A stretch of 36,836 nucleotides of DNA from Clostridiales bacterium (GCA_021129775.1 JAJOKP010000066.1:1-36836); one strand, 5' to 3'; shown: positions 9,531 to 18,019, counted from the first letter of the stretch. Notes: generated from the sequence alone by a model not told the origin. A program made the numbers and translations.

Positions 9531-10224
9531 TTTCTCTAGCCGTCGTTACATAAGCTTTTTTTAACTCATCCAAAAGTGTGGCACGTAATATCCGTATCAT
9601 CCCAGCAGTGCCTGCGGTTCCAACTACTACAACCGGCACCCACAAATGCTGTAGTAGGTTAACAAATTTACCCCAACTCCACGGTAAGTGCAAATACTCA
9701 AGAGAAAATAAACCCCCCACACTCCAACCCAAATGCGCAAAACTTATATACATAAATAATAAAGCAAGCAGAAAATTTGGAATTGCGAGCCCTAAAAACC
9801 CAATAAATGTAAATATATAATCACTAGCTGAATACTGTTTTATCGCTGAGTATACACCTATTGGAAAAGCAACTGCCCACGTAAATATTACTGTGCCTAA
9901 AGTAATTAAAAAAGTCAGCAACAAACGTTCGCCAATAACGCTATTTACTGGAGCATTATATAAGAATGAAAACCCTAGATCCCCGCGAACAAAACCAGTA
10001 ACCCATTTCCAATACCTGATGTGGAACGCTTCACCTACCCCAAAACGTGCCATTAATGCTTCTGCGCGTGCTTCAGCCATCCCCGTGCCATCCTCTCCCA
10101 ATCTAGCAATATACGAAGTCATAAAATCGCCTGGTGGCAACTCGATAATCGTAAATGAAATAATCGAAATTATAATTAATACTGGTATCATCATTAGTAT
10201 TCGTCTTAAAATATAACTCAGCAT
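9520..10224 (-). pseudogene. OppB/DppB-type ABC permease, truncated at its 3' end
   Basis: I start at the ATG at 10222-10224 with AGAGGTGAG upstream; it opens MLSYILRRILMMIPVLIII, a typical permease first helix. The family order follows: RYWKWVTGFVRGDLGFS, several membrane segments, and the EAA loop entry ILRATLLDELKKAYVTTARERG. The frame stops right there, where intact relatives continue with roughly 80 to 100 more residues and the last helices. The bases after the break belong to a binding-protein gene, and no second permease or ATPase gene exists nearby. I infer one deletion that removed the end of this gene, any genes between, and the start of the binding-protein gene. Confidence 0.85.
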
Positions 10225-10349
10225 AACGCAACTCACCTCTTTTGAAATATATTTTTGATAATTATTTAGTGTTTTTTACCATAATAAAACAGATTAACGT
10301 CTACATCTTTTATTGTCCCGCCTCCTATATAACGAATTTTAAATCCAAA

Positions 10350-11505
10350 TTAGTAAAGCAAATATTTTTTACGAACAGAATTAAATTCTAGTCTTTCCCT
10401 TTCCCATTCATTGATTATATCCAAAGGTTTACTACCCTTCTCTAATTTTTTCCTTACCTGATCAGTTCCCATAAGAAGGTCGAAAAAATGTTTGTGTACT
10501 TCTGAAACAGGTTTTAACCATTTGAATTCATCGGGATACAAATCCAAAATTGTCTTAGCCATAGTTATCCCTGTTAAGAAACTATTAACTATCTTCCTGT
10601 TTTCAATCATTGTTTGAACTCCTCCACACTCAATCCCCTTATGTTTAGAAAAAATAGGGTTGAAGCAAACTGGTCGAAATCTAATTCCTGGTAAATCAGC
10701 AGCGTTTAGTCGTTCAACAAGCTCATAAGGATTAATCCACGGAGCTCCAATGTATTCAAATGGATTTGTTGTTCCCCTTCCCTCAGAAACATTCGTTCCT
10801 TCAAACAAGCAAGTAATCGGGTAAACTAGAGAAGTTCCAAAGTGGGGCATCCCTGGCGATGGTAGAACCCATAAAAGTTTCATCTGATCAAAATATTCGC
10901 CTTGCCACCCCTTTACTTGAACAATTTTCAAGTCTGCCCCAATATTAAATTCATTATTTGCCCAATTAGCCAATTCTCCTATTGTCATGCCATGTCTTAG
11001 CGGAATTGAGTATAATCCAACAAATGATTCAAATCCAGGTTGAACCATGTTACCTTCTACTTTTCTTCCAATAGGATTTGGGCGATCCAAAACTATAAAA
11101 GAAATATCGTTTTCGGCACAACTCTCTAAGCAATAAAACAACGTACTAATATAAGTATAAAACCTAACCCCGATATCTTGAATATCATAGATTAAAACAT
11201 CTATATCCTCTAAAATTTTTGAAGTTGGTTTTTTATTTTCCCCATATAAACTATAAACAGGCAATTTTGCGCTGTTCAATACTATTATCTACCTTAACCC
11301 CATCCGCAACATTGCCCCTTACACCATGCTCAGGCGCGTATAGGCTAACAAGATTAATATCAGGATGCTCAAAAAACAAATCAATATTACTTTTAAAATC
11401 TCCAGATAAACCAGTGTGATTAGTAACCAATCCAACTTTTTTCCCTTTTACTAAACTATAATCTTTTGCAATAAACCGTTCCAACCCTGAATTATAAGGA
11501 TTCAT
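10350..11505 (-). pseudogene. namZ: exo-beta-N-acetylmuramidase NamZ (YbbC, DUF1343), split by a frameshift
   Basis: NamZ (GH171) trims terminal MurNAc from peptidoglycan fragments. The 5' frame (11251-11505) has GKKVGLVTNHTGL and LYAPEHGVRG, then ends after SIEQRKIACL. The 3' frame, picked up at LPVYSLYGENKKPT, carries DIQDIGVRFYTYI, RPNPIG, PGMPHFGTS, GRGTTNPFEYIGAPW and the family C-terminus. Together they cover a normal-length protein of about 384 aa. Removing one A from the run of four (plus-strand tttt at 11265-11268) would join QRK directly to LPVYSL. Gene order next to murQ matches Bacillus subtilis. The lesion could be genuine decay or an error in the assembly. Confidence 0.88.
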
Positions 11506-11677
11506 TATGCTCCCTCCTTAATTTCTTAAAGCTTCCTTTACCCTTGCAAATTCCAACTTTTTTCTCTTTACTGTTTTTTCTTAGTTCTTAACGATAATTT
11601 CTAATGCAATAAGTTTCGTAAACGTTTTCAAGCTTGTACTACTAAAACGTCACGCCTACTATCTTGCTCTTAGCTTT

Positions 11678-12577
11678 TTAATCAATCACCCTGCCGAGAA
11701 TCCCTTCCTTTTCTTCCAATAGGCGCAACGCCTTTTTTAGGCTAACCCCTTTTATATACATAACAACTGCCGCCTTAACATTAAGCATAGAATTCCTCAA
11801 ATATTCTGTAGCTATTTCATGGCTAGCCTCGGTAATTGCCATAAATATGCGCTCAGCTCTTATTCTCAATTTGCAATTATTCGGGCTGACATCAATCATA
11901 AGATTTGAATATACCTTCCCAAGTTTAATCATAATGGCAGTCGATATCATGTTCAAAACCATTTTTTGGGATGTCCCCGCTTTTAATCTAGTTGAACCAG
12001 TTAAAACTTCTGGCCCGAGAATAGGAACTATTGCTACATCTACCATCTTTTCAAGCTCTGAATCTGTTCCACAAACAAGACAAATTGTGGCTGCGTTACG
12101 TTTATTGGCTTCATCAATTGCACCCCTGACGTAAGGAGTACTCCCGCTGGCAGCTATTCCAATTGTACTGTCTAAATTATTAAGATTATACTTCTTTATT
12201 TCACTAGCTCCCATTTCAAAATCATCTTCTACGCCCTCCTGAGCAGTAAACATTGCTTCTTTTCCACCAGCTAGAATGGCAACAACCTTATCTGCTTCAA
12301 TACCAAAGGTAGGAACACATTCTACCGCATCTAGAACCCCTAACCTGCCGCTAGTACCAGCACCTATATAAAATAATCTCCCACCCTTTCGCATTCTTTC
12401 AGTAATAATATCAACCGCCATACCTATAGCGGGTATCACCACCTTAACTGCTTCAGCTACTTTAGTATCCTCTTGATTCATTAAATATAGCATTTCTTCC
12501 GCATCCATTTGATCAATTTTCATGCTAGTTGGATTTCTTTCCTCTGTAATCCCCAAAACTTTATGCTTCACCACCAA
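11678..12577 (-). CDS. murQ: N-acetylmuramic acid 6-phosphate etherase
   Basis: MurQ removes the lactyl ether from MurNAc-6-phosphate to give GlcNAc-6-phosphate, the step where this pathway joins amino-sugar metabolism. The product of about 299 aa has the SIS-fold signatures YIGAGTSGRLGVLDAVE (with the catalytic Glu region) at about 70-90, IAASGSTPYVRGA, and STRLKAGTSQKMVLNMIST. The ribosome site GGAGG is followed by TTG-GTG-GTG, so the true start could be 12577 or one of the next two codons. The gene is complete, unlike namZ downstream. MurR encoded just upstream is the likely regulator. Confidence 0.95.
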   Translation of the reverse strand: MVVKHKVLGITEERNPTSMKIDQMDAEEMLYLMNQEDTKVAEAVKVVIPAIGMAVDIITERMRKGGRLFYIGAGTSGRLGVLDAVECVPTFGIEADKVVAILAGGKEAMFTAQEGVEDDFEMGASEIKKYNLNNLDSTIGIAASGSTPYVRGAIDEANKRNAATICLVCGTDSELEKMVDVAIVPILGPEVLTGSTRLKAGTSQKMVLNMISTAIMIKLGKVYSNLMIDVSPNNCKLRIRAERIFMAITEASHEIATEYLRNSMLNVKAAVVMYIKGVSLKKALRLLEEKEGILGRVID

Positions 12578-12642
12578 ATTAATACCTCCAATTTCAGTTT
12601 TTTTGCAATTTGATTTTTTAGTCCGTAAATCAATACAGATAT

Positions 12643-13518
12643 TTATTGTAATTTACTTTCTTGCACCGCTAGTCTTGTTTTACTTAAAACCTCCAAAGTT
12701 TTATCGTATTTAGCTGCAGCTACTCCTAAAAATAAAACATCAATCACTGCTAATTGAGCCATTCTTGAAGCAAGAGCACTTCCCCTAAAAGGTGTTTCTT
12801 TAGAAGAAGTAAGCAGCACGACATCTGCCAGTTTGGTAACTGGCGATCCTAAGCTAGATGTTATCGCAATAATTTTTGCCCCTGTTTTCTTAGCCACTAC
12901 TAAGGATTCAATTAGCTCTTTGGTTCTTCCTGAATCAGAGATGGCTATTACCAAATCCTCCTTTATGAGCAAGGCTCCTACTGTCTTTTGTCTATGGTTA
13001 TCAGTTAATGCTTCCGCTATATAATCAATTCTTTTAAACTTTAATTCTGCATCTTCAGCCACAATCCCAGAAGCACCAAATCCCCAAAAGCATATTCTCC
13101 GGGCATTTAAAATCATTTTAATACCAACTTCTACACTACCATTTTGAAGTATCTTTTTCGTGTTATTTAACGATTGGTCGTATAATTGAAAAATCTTGTT
13201 GATAATAGTCTCTAAATCGTCATTAGGTTCTATTTCTCCATAAATATGCTCTCCCTTATTTTGCTCACTGCTCTGCGCTAATACAATTTTCAGTTCCTGA
13301 TAGCCCGAATATCCTATACGCTGACAAAATTTCACGACAGTCGCCTCACTTACTCCCGCATCATCAGAGAATTTTGTAATCGAAAGATGGATTACTTCGT
13401 TAATATTATCTAATATATATTCAGCCACTCTCCTTTCCGCTGGTTTTAGAGAAGCCAAATGACTTCTAATCCTCAATATCCCGTGAGGTAAACCGCTTTT
13501 TTCATTCAAATGATCCAT
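12643..13518 (-). CDS. murR: RpiR-family transcriptional regulator, MurR-like
   Basis: The 291-aa protein has an N-terminal RpiR helix-turn-helix (about residues 20-75, with DDAGVSEATVVKFCQRIGYSG) and a C-terminal sugar-isomerase (SIS) sensor domain from about 120, with CFWGFGASG and ISDSGRTKELI. In Bacillus subtilis and E. coli MurR proteins sense MurNAc-6-phosphate and repress the mur genes, and the position at the head of the cluster fits that role. It is 65 bases upstream of murQ on the same strand. The 276-base gap upstream is the place to look for its operator. Confidence 0.88.
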   Translation of the reverse strand: MDHLNEKSGLPHGILRIRSHLASLKPAERRVAEYILDNINEVIHLSITKFSDDAGVSEATVVKFCQRIGYSGYQELKIVLAQSSEQNKGEHIYGEIEPNDDLETIINKIFQLYDQSLNNTKKILQNGSVEVGIKMILNARRICFWGFGASGIVAEDAELKFKRIDYIAEALTDNHRQKTVGALLIKEDLVIAISDSGRTKELIESLVVAKKTGAKIIAITSSLGSPVTKLADVVLLTSSKETPFRGSALASRMAQLAVIDVLFLGVAAAKYDKTLEVLSKTRLAVQESKLQ

Positions 13519-13794
13519 TTTTTCACATCCTTAACAACTTAAATAATTTTGCCGTTATTTATCTATTCTACGCCAAAACAAAAATTCCTTCTTGATTGTT
13601 AAATAAAATAAAAATATTTTTTTATTTTACGTCCTTTATTAAAGAATAATTAGATTTCGAATTCACAATAAAACGAACTCTTCCATATTGGCGTTGCTAT
13701 CAAAACATTTGTTAACGTTCGTAAAAACTCTAATCAAACTGTTCTTTACTACGATGTTATTCATCATAGAGTAACTTTAAATGAAGGAGTCAGT
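13519..13794. other. divergent intergenic region between murR and the WG-repeat gene
   Basis: It contains an A/T-only inverted repeat around 13600-13630 and the complementary words ACGAAC (about 13675) and GTTCGT (about 13717), some 35 bases apart. These words could be part of an operator, but I see no clear site. No gene is visible. Confidence 0.35.
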
Positions 13795-14085
13795 ATGTTT
13801 ACCTTGGAGAAGGACGGGACTCGGGGGTTTGTTGACATTGAAGGGAATAGTATTATTGATTTCTTGCCAATTAACGCTGTACATCAGCGATTTTATGAAG
13901 GGCTTCTTGGTAAAAAGGAAGGAGATTTATGGGGATATGTAAATGTGATGGGAGAATTTGTAATTCAGCCAATCTATAAAAACGTTGGTTCATTTTCAGA
14001 AAGGTATGCGAAAGTAAATATTAATGGCGGGTGGATTTTTATTGATAAGGACGGAGACTGTATAATAGATGAAGAGGATAAATAA
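13795..14085 (+). CDS. small WG-repeat protein (96 aa)
   Basis: The ATG is preceded by AAGGAG at 13784-13789, a good site. The protein consists of about three WG-type repeats: GFVDIEGNSIIDF, WGYVNVMGEFVIQPIYKNVGSFSE and GGWIFIDKDGDCIID. WG repeats form beta-rich modules of uncertain function, normally in arrays several times longer and often behind a signal peptide. Here there is no signal peptide and the gene is very short, so it may be a stand-alone mini-protein or the remaining end of a larger one. No function can be given. Confidence 0.65.
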   Translation: MFTLEKDGTRGFVDIEGNSIIDFLPINAVHQRFYEGLLGKKEGDLWGYVNVMGEFVIQPIYKNVGSFSERYAKVNINGGWIFIDKDGDCIIDEEDK

Positions 14086-14476
14086 TCATTTTTTTCTGAA
14101 TTATATATTATTTATGACAAAAAAACGACCACTTTTACAATAATGCTTGTATTGAGTTATGAAAAAGGCTATATTATTGTTAATCGTACGAGCTATATAA
14201 GATGAAAGGTAATGATAGACTATTTGTCAATTGTGGTTATTAATAAGTTTAAAAAGCAAAGTATTATTTAAAAAGATGAAAAGACCAACATTAAACGCAA
14301 CTTATCAAGTCTTTTACGCAATTCAAACTATAAGAATTATGACTAAAACAGAGACCATAAGAAGATGTACCAAACTACTAGAAGAAAATATCAAGAAAAT
14401 TTTTAGATTTAGGTATTCATGAGGATGCTCTAATTACTCAATGTAAATAAATAGACAACTATCTTGACAAACACCG
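14086..14476 (+). other. stretch without an intact gene; probable decayed coding sequence at 14270-14450
   Basis: No good gene is present. Between about 14270 and 14450 protein-like stretches occur in successive frames: KDEKTNIKRNLSSLLRNSN in one, KLLEENIKKI in another, and DLGIHEDALITQCK in a third. This is what a gene with several frameshifts would look like. I cannot name the family, and a chance resemblance is possible. Confidence 0.25.
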
Positions 14477-14618
14477 CTGTACAGTCTTACTTGTCTTTTC
14501 GTCCATACCCTGCGTTGTGAAAATAGTTGCGTAGCGAGGCTATGCGCCTATTTCCACGCCTTGGTTATGAACGAAAATCCTTCGCAACATTGCACAGCTT
14601 ATTTCATCACAAACCCTA
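14477..14618. repeat. palindromic interspersed element, copy 1 (142 bp)
   Basis: This stretch matches 17879-18020 over 142 bases with about 11 mismatches by my count and no gap. It is an imperfect palindrome: TTTTCGTCCATACCCTGCG on the left matches the reverse complement of the segment around 14550-14580, with the fold centred near 14541. The ends read CTGTACA and TGCACAG. It finishes inside the rplT stop codon, so its right end supplies the end of that gene and may form the 3' end of the infC-rpmI-rplT transcript. It is MITE- or REP-like and encodes no evident protein. Confidence 0.8.
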
Positions 14619-14972
14619 TGCTAATTTTTCTTTTGCTTTATCTACTATTACTTTAAAACCCTCTTTATCATGTATCGCCATCTCAGATAGCATTTTCCTA
14701 TTAACATCTATTCCGCATAATTTTAAACCATTCATAAATCGAGAATAAGATAAGTCATACTGTCTTACTGCCGCATTTATTCTTGTAATCCACAGTCTTC
14801 TAAAATCTCTTTTTCTTAGTTTACGTCCAATGTACGCATTTTTCAATGCTTTCATTACTGCTTGATTAGCAGGTCTAAAAAGCTTGCTTCTTGCACCTCT
14901 AAAGCCTTTTGCTAATTTTAATATTTTTTTATGTTTTTTTCTGGCATTCAATGCCTTTTTCACTCTAGCCAT
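14616..14972 (-). CDS. rplT: 50S ribosomal protein L20
   Basis: The 118-aa product starts [19 protein letters not shown] and contains [27 protein letters not shown] and INAA, all standard L20 blocks. AAGGAGG precedes the ATG. L20 binds 23S rRNA early in large-subunit assembly and, in Firmicutes, also represses its own operon by binding the infC leader. It is the last gene of infC-rpmI-rplT. Its stop codon overlaps the end of the palindromic element at 14477-14618. Confidence 0.98.
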   Translation of the reverse strand: MARVKKALNARKKHKKILKLAKGFRGARSKLFRPANQAVMKALKNAYIGRKLRKRDFRRLWITRINAAVRQYDLSYSRFMNGLKLCGIDVNRKMLSEMAIHDKEGFKVIVDKAKEKLA

Positions 14973-14996
14973 TTCTAACTACCTCCTTCAGTATTA

Positions 14997-15191
14997 TTAA
15001 CGTGGTATTAACTGATCCATTCTTTTTTGATCTCCCTTGCATACAATCGCAGCTTTTCGAAGATTTCTTTTTCTCTTTGCACTCTTAGAAGCGAATAAGT
15101 GGCTCGTGAAAGCTTTGAATCTCTTAATTTTACCTGATTTAGTTCTTTTAAATCGTTTTGCTGCTCCTCTATGAGTTTTCATTTTTGGCAT
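14997..15191 (-). CDS. rpmI: 50S ribosomal protein L35
   Basis: The 64-aa product starts at [17 protein letters not shown] (ATG at 15189-15191), which fits the usual L35 length; GGAGGC lies just upstream. It is very basic, with the family block [22 protein letters not shown]. It sits between infC and rplT in the conserved operon order. Confidence 0.97.
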   Translation of the reverse strand: MPKMKTHRGAAKRFKRTKSGKIKRFKAFTSHLFASKSAKRKRNLRKAAIVCKGDQKRMDQLIPR

Positions 15192-15210
15192 AATAATGCC
15201 TCCTTCCAAA

Positions 15211-15729
15211 TTATACGTTCTTAGGTGTTAAAATCATTATCATTTGTCTTCCTTCTAACCTAGGTGTTTTTTCAATTACACTAACTTCTTCTAGTAAATT
15301 TGCAAAATCTTGAATAACGACTCTACCTCTCATTGTGTTACTCATTTCTCTCCCTCTAAACCTAAGCGAAACTTTTACTTTGTCGCCATTTTGCAAAAAT
15401 TTACTTGCTGTATTTGCTTTCACATTTAAGTCATGACTTTCAATTTTAGCAGAAAGTCGTACTTCTTTCACAACAACATTCTTTTGTTTTTTTCGTGCTT
15501 CTTTTTCTTTTTTTGCTAATTCATATTTATGTTTTCCATAATCCATAATTTTGCAAACTGGTGGTTTAGCTTTTGGAGCAATTTTAACTAAATCTAAATT
15601 GCTATCATCCGCCAATTTCTGTGCTTCTTTAGCCGAAAGAATACCTAGCTGTTCACCATTTTCACCAATTAATCTAATCTCTCGATCTCTGATACTTGCA
15701 TTAATTTGAGCTTCGTTTTTATCTCTAAT
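15211..15729 (-). CDS. infC: translation initiation factor IF-3, with a non-canonical AUU start
   Basis: IF-3 keeps ribosomal subunits apart and proofreads the start codon. The frame reads [29 protein letters not shown], then the linker and C-terminal domain ([34 protein letters not shown]). No ATG or GTG lies at the right place: AGGAGG is followed nine bases later by ATT (15727-15729) in frame, giving a normal 172-aa protein. AUU starts are the well-known autoregulatory feature of infC. The first ATG-free open point inside the gene would lose the N-terminal domain, so the ATT start is much preferred. Confidence 0.93.
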   Translation of the reverse strand: MRDKNEAQINASIRDREIRLIGENGEQLGILSAKEAQKLADDSNLDLVKIAPKAKPPVCKIMDYGKHKYELAKKEKEARKKQKNVVVKEVRLSAKIESHDLNVKANTASKFLQNGDKVKVSLRFRGREMSNTMRGRVVIQDFANLLEEVSVIEKTPRLEGRQMIMILTPKNV

Positions 15730-15744
15730 AACATGACACCTCCT

Positions 15745-15895
15745 AATAATTTTTCATATAAAAAAACGAACACACACGCATCCGCTCCAATTTGATGGTC
15801 TAAACAACAGTCTATCCCATTTGTTTATTAACCTTACTAGCAATGCTGAAAGGTGAGAAGCGGAAACCTCTACTTTGTTAATAAAATAATATTAT
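15745..15895 (-). promoter_or_regulatory. infC leader, probable L20-responsive leader RNA
   Basis: The minus-strand leader upstream of infC contains GGTTTCCGCTTCTCACC near its 5' end and, about 85 bases later, GGAGCGGATGCG followed by a run of seven U. TCCGCT and AGCGGA can pair, giving a terminator-competent fold. This arrangement is that of the L20 leader that controls infC-rpmI-rplT in Firmicutes. The assignment is by recollection of the motif and by position. Confidence 0.6.
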
Positions 15896-16016
15896 CAACA
15901 ATTTCTTGTTTTGTCAACTGTTTTTTTATTTAAATCTTTTTATCCAAACAAAAATTCCACAATTATTATTCACTTTTTGGGGTAAACTAAAATCAAAATA
16001 ACTTGGTGGTGATGCT

Positions 16017-17585
16017 GTGAAAAAAGGAATTGTATTTGCTTTGTTTTGCATGTTTTTTTTATTAAGTCTCATTACTCTCTATTTACTATACTTTAACCGT
16101 GGGCTAAATAGACCATCTGCTTCTATATACCACTTTCTATTATACGGCACCGCATTGCTTCTATTTCTCTATTCTATAAGACTAAATTCAGCTCCTCAGT
16201 ATGCTCATGCAACAATGAATATAGAAAAAAAAGAAAAAGAAAAAAAGACAAATGAGCTCTTTAGTAAACCAAGAGTCACTTTTGAAGATGTAGCAGGGTT
16301 AGATGAAGCTAAAGACGAGTTAGTTGAAGTTATTGACTTTATAAAACAGTCAGAAAAATATAAAAAAATGGGCGCTAAAATCCCTAGAGGAATTTTATTC
16401 CACGGTCCACCAGGTACTGGTAAAACACTTTTAGCCTCTGCTGTTGCAGGAGAAACAAAATCAGCTTTCTTTTCAACTAGCGGATCCGAATTCGTTGAAA
16501 AGTATGTAGGTGTAAGTGCAAAGAGAATAAGAACGTTATTTGAAAAAGCAAAAAAAGACTCGCCCAGCGTAATTTTTATTGATGAAATTGATGCAATCGG
16601 CTCAAAACGTCACCTAGAAAGTAATAACGAAAAAGATCAAACGCTTGATCAACTACTTGTAGAACTAGATGGGTTCGATACAGATCACACTGTTTTAGTA
16701 ATAGGCGCTACAAACAGGCTCGATTTGCTAGATGAAGCCCTTCTTCGCCCCGGTCGCTTTGATCGCCATATGTATATTGGAAATCCGAACACTAAGGCAT
16801 GCGAAGAAATATTAAAAGTGCACACAACTAACAAACCTTTACACACGAGTGTAAAAATGAAAGAGTTAGCACAGAAAACACACGGCATGAGCGGTGCTCA
16901 TTTATCTAATGTAGCAAATGAAGCTGCAATTATTGCAGTACGTGAAAACAGTCCGGTAATTACTTCAATACATTTTGAGCAGGCTATTGAAAGGATTGTT
17001 GTCGGTCTCAAGATTAAAAATCCATCAGTATTGCTAAAAGAGAAAAAAATTGTATCTTATCACGAAGCAGGACACGCTCTCATTGGCAAATTACTAGGCA
17101 CTGATATGGTACAAAAAGTTTCAATAATTCCGCGCGGTCAATCATTAGGATATGTAATACACATGCCACAAGCCGATAGATACATTATTACTAAAGAAGA
17201 ACTCCGCTGTAAAATAATGGTGATTTTAGGTGGTAGGGCAGCAGAGCAACTTATTTTTAAACACTTATCAACAGGAGCAAAAGACGATTTGAAAAAAGCA
17301 ACAGAGATTGCTAGGCAGATGGTTTGCGAGTATGGAATGAGTGACATGGGCTTTCTTTGCCAAGAACCTACGATGATTCGTTCTTTAAGTCGCCAAATAA
17401 ATGATGAAGTTAATAAAATAGTAAGTTCGTGTTATGCAGTTACTTACAGTCACTTGAAAAAGTATAGCGATGCACTTGAAAAAATAGCTCTCTCACTAAT
17501 GAAACATGAAACTCTTAACGCAAATCAGCTTGATGAGTTGCTAAAAGACTGTGACTTAGCAAAAACAAAGCTAGAGGCTGTATGA
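16017..17585 (+). CDS. FtsH-like AAA+ zinc metalloprotease with a minimal extracytoplasmic loop
   Basis: The start is a GTG at 16017 behind GGTGGTGAT; product 522 aa. Two membrane segments lie at about residues 5-25 and 38-55, separated by only about 12 residues, where ordinary FtsH has an extracytoplasmic domain of roughly 75 or more. The AAA module has Walker A GPPGTGKT (130-137), Walker B VIFIDEIDAIG and the arginine-bearing ALLRPGRFDR (241-250). The protease has HEAGH at 349-353 and the third zinc ligand Asp424 in STGAKDDL. All catalytic residues are present, so it should be active. The short loop and the location away from tilS/hpt suggest a paralogue rather than the housekeeping FtsH. 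It is transcribed alone, divergent from infC. Confidence 0.88.
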   Translation: MKKGIVFALFCMFFLLSLITLYLLYFNRGLNRPSASIYHFLLYGTALLLFLYSIRLNSAPQYAHATMNIEKKEKEKKTNELFSKPRVTFEDVAGLDEAKDELVEVIDFIKQSEKYKKMGAKIPRGILFHGPPGTGKTLLASAVAGETKSAFFSTSGSEFVEKYVGVSAKRIRTLFEKAKKDSPSVIFIDEIDAIGSKRHLESNNEKDQTLDQLLVELDGFDTDHTVLVIGATNRLDLLDEALLRPGRFDRHMYIGNPNTKACEEILKVHTTNKPLHTSVKMKELAQKTHGMSGAHLSNVANEAAIIAVRENSPVITSIHFEQAIERIVVGLKIKNPSVLLKEKKIVSYHEAGHALIGKLLGTDMVQKVSIIPRGQSLGYVIHMPQADRYIITKEELRCKIMVILGGRAAEQLIFKHLSTGAKDDLKKATEIARQMVCEYGMSDMGFLCQEPTMIRSLSRQINDEVNKIVSSCYAVTYSHLKKYSDALEKIALSLMKHETLNANQLDELLKDCDLAKTKLEAV

Positions 17586-17692
17586 GACTCCTGCCAACCA
17601 GTAGCGCTACGACATCCCCTGTACGCAGATTGGGCTACAAGCCTATGAATCACCCGCAGGCACAAGCGCAAAAAATCAGATTGATTGCTTGA
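17582..17692 (+). other. 36-codon open frame overlapping the ftsH-like stop; GC-rich, unidentified
   Basis: An ATG overlaps the TGA of the protease gene (ATGA) and opens a frame ending at 17692 (product begins MRLLPTSSATTSPVRR). No separate ribosome site is evident beyond the end of the preceding gene. The stretch is clearly richer in G+C than everything around it, which suggests it came from a mobile element or is an inserted fragment. I do not recognise it and doubt it is a functional gene. Confidence 0.2.
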
Positions 17693-17717
17693 CTCTAGCA
17701 TATTAAAATGATATATT
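17689..17717 (+). promoter_or_regulatory. sigma-A-type promoter of the pyrBI leader
   Basis: TTGACT (17689-17694) and TATATT (17712-17717) are separated by exactly 17 bases. Transcription would start near 17724, about 25 bases before the PyrR-loop sequence. Confidence 0.75.
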
Positions 17718-17746
17718 AAAAAAGAATATTCTAACTAAATGTCTAC

Positions 17747-17852
17747 CTTTAATTCGGTCCTGCGAGATTGAGAAGGAAAAGATTTGTTTTCTATGTATAT
17801 TTAGGTATGCGCATTTTCCTTCTCCTAACAGGTGAAGGTTTATTTGCTTTTT
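17747..17852 (+). promoter_or_regulatory. PyrR-dependent transcription attenuator
   Basis: All three parts of a PyrR attenuator are visible. The binding loop reads GGTCCTGCGAGATT (17757-17770) in a CTTTAATTC...GAGAAGG context, close to the known PyrR consensus ARUCCNGNGAGGYU. GAGAAGGAAAA (17770-17780) can pair with TTTTCCTTCTC (17814-17824) as the antiterminator. CCTTCTCC (17818-17825) can instead pair with GGTGAAGG (17831-17838), one mismatch, followed by a U-rich TTTATTTGCTTTTT (17839-17852): the terminator. PyrR bound with UMP should block the antiterminator and stop transcription before pyrB. Confidence 0.85.
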
Positions 17853-17858
17853 GGAATA

Positions 17859-18019
17859 AGGGCTTGTTCCTAAATAACCTGTACAATCTTACTTGTCTTT
17901 TCATCCATACCCTGCGTTGTGGAAACAGTTACATAACGCTGCTATGCGCCTATTTCCACGCCTTGGTTATGAACGAAAATCCTTCGCAACATTGCACAGC
18001 TTGTTTCATCACAAGCCCT
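17859..18019. repeat. palindromic interspersed element, copy 2, with 9-bp terminal inverted repeats
   Basis: AGGGCTTGT (17859-17867) and ACAAGCCCT (18011-18019) bound the element as perfect inverted repeats. The inner 142 bases (17879-18020) match copy 1 at 14477-14618. The element lies exactly between the PyrR attenuator and the pyrB ribosome-binding region, so it is transcribed as part of the pyrBI leader and would fold into a long hairpin there. Confidence 0.8.

Noticed and set aside
14231-14422. 63-codon plus-strand frame as a gene
   Set aside because: No ribosome site, no family, and the neighbouring frames look equally protein-like; reported only as possible decayed coding DNA.
14527-14748. 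73-codon plus-strand frame overlapping rplT
   Set aside because: It is antisense to rplT and the palindromic element, with no ribosome site.
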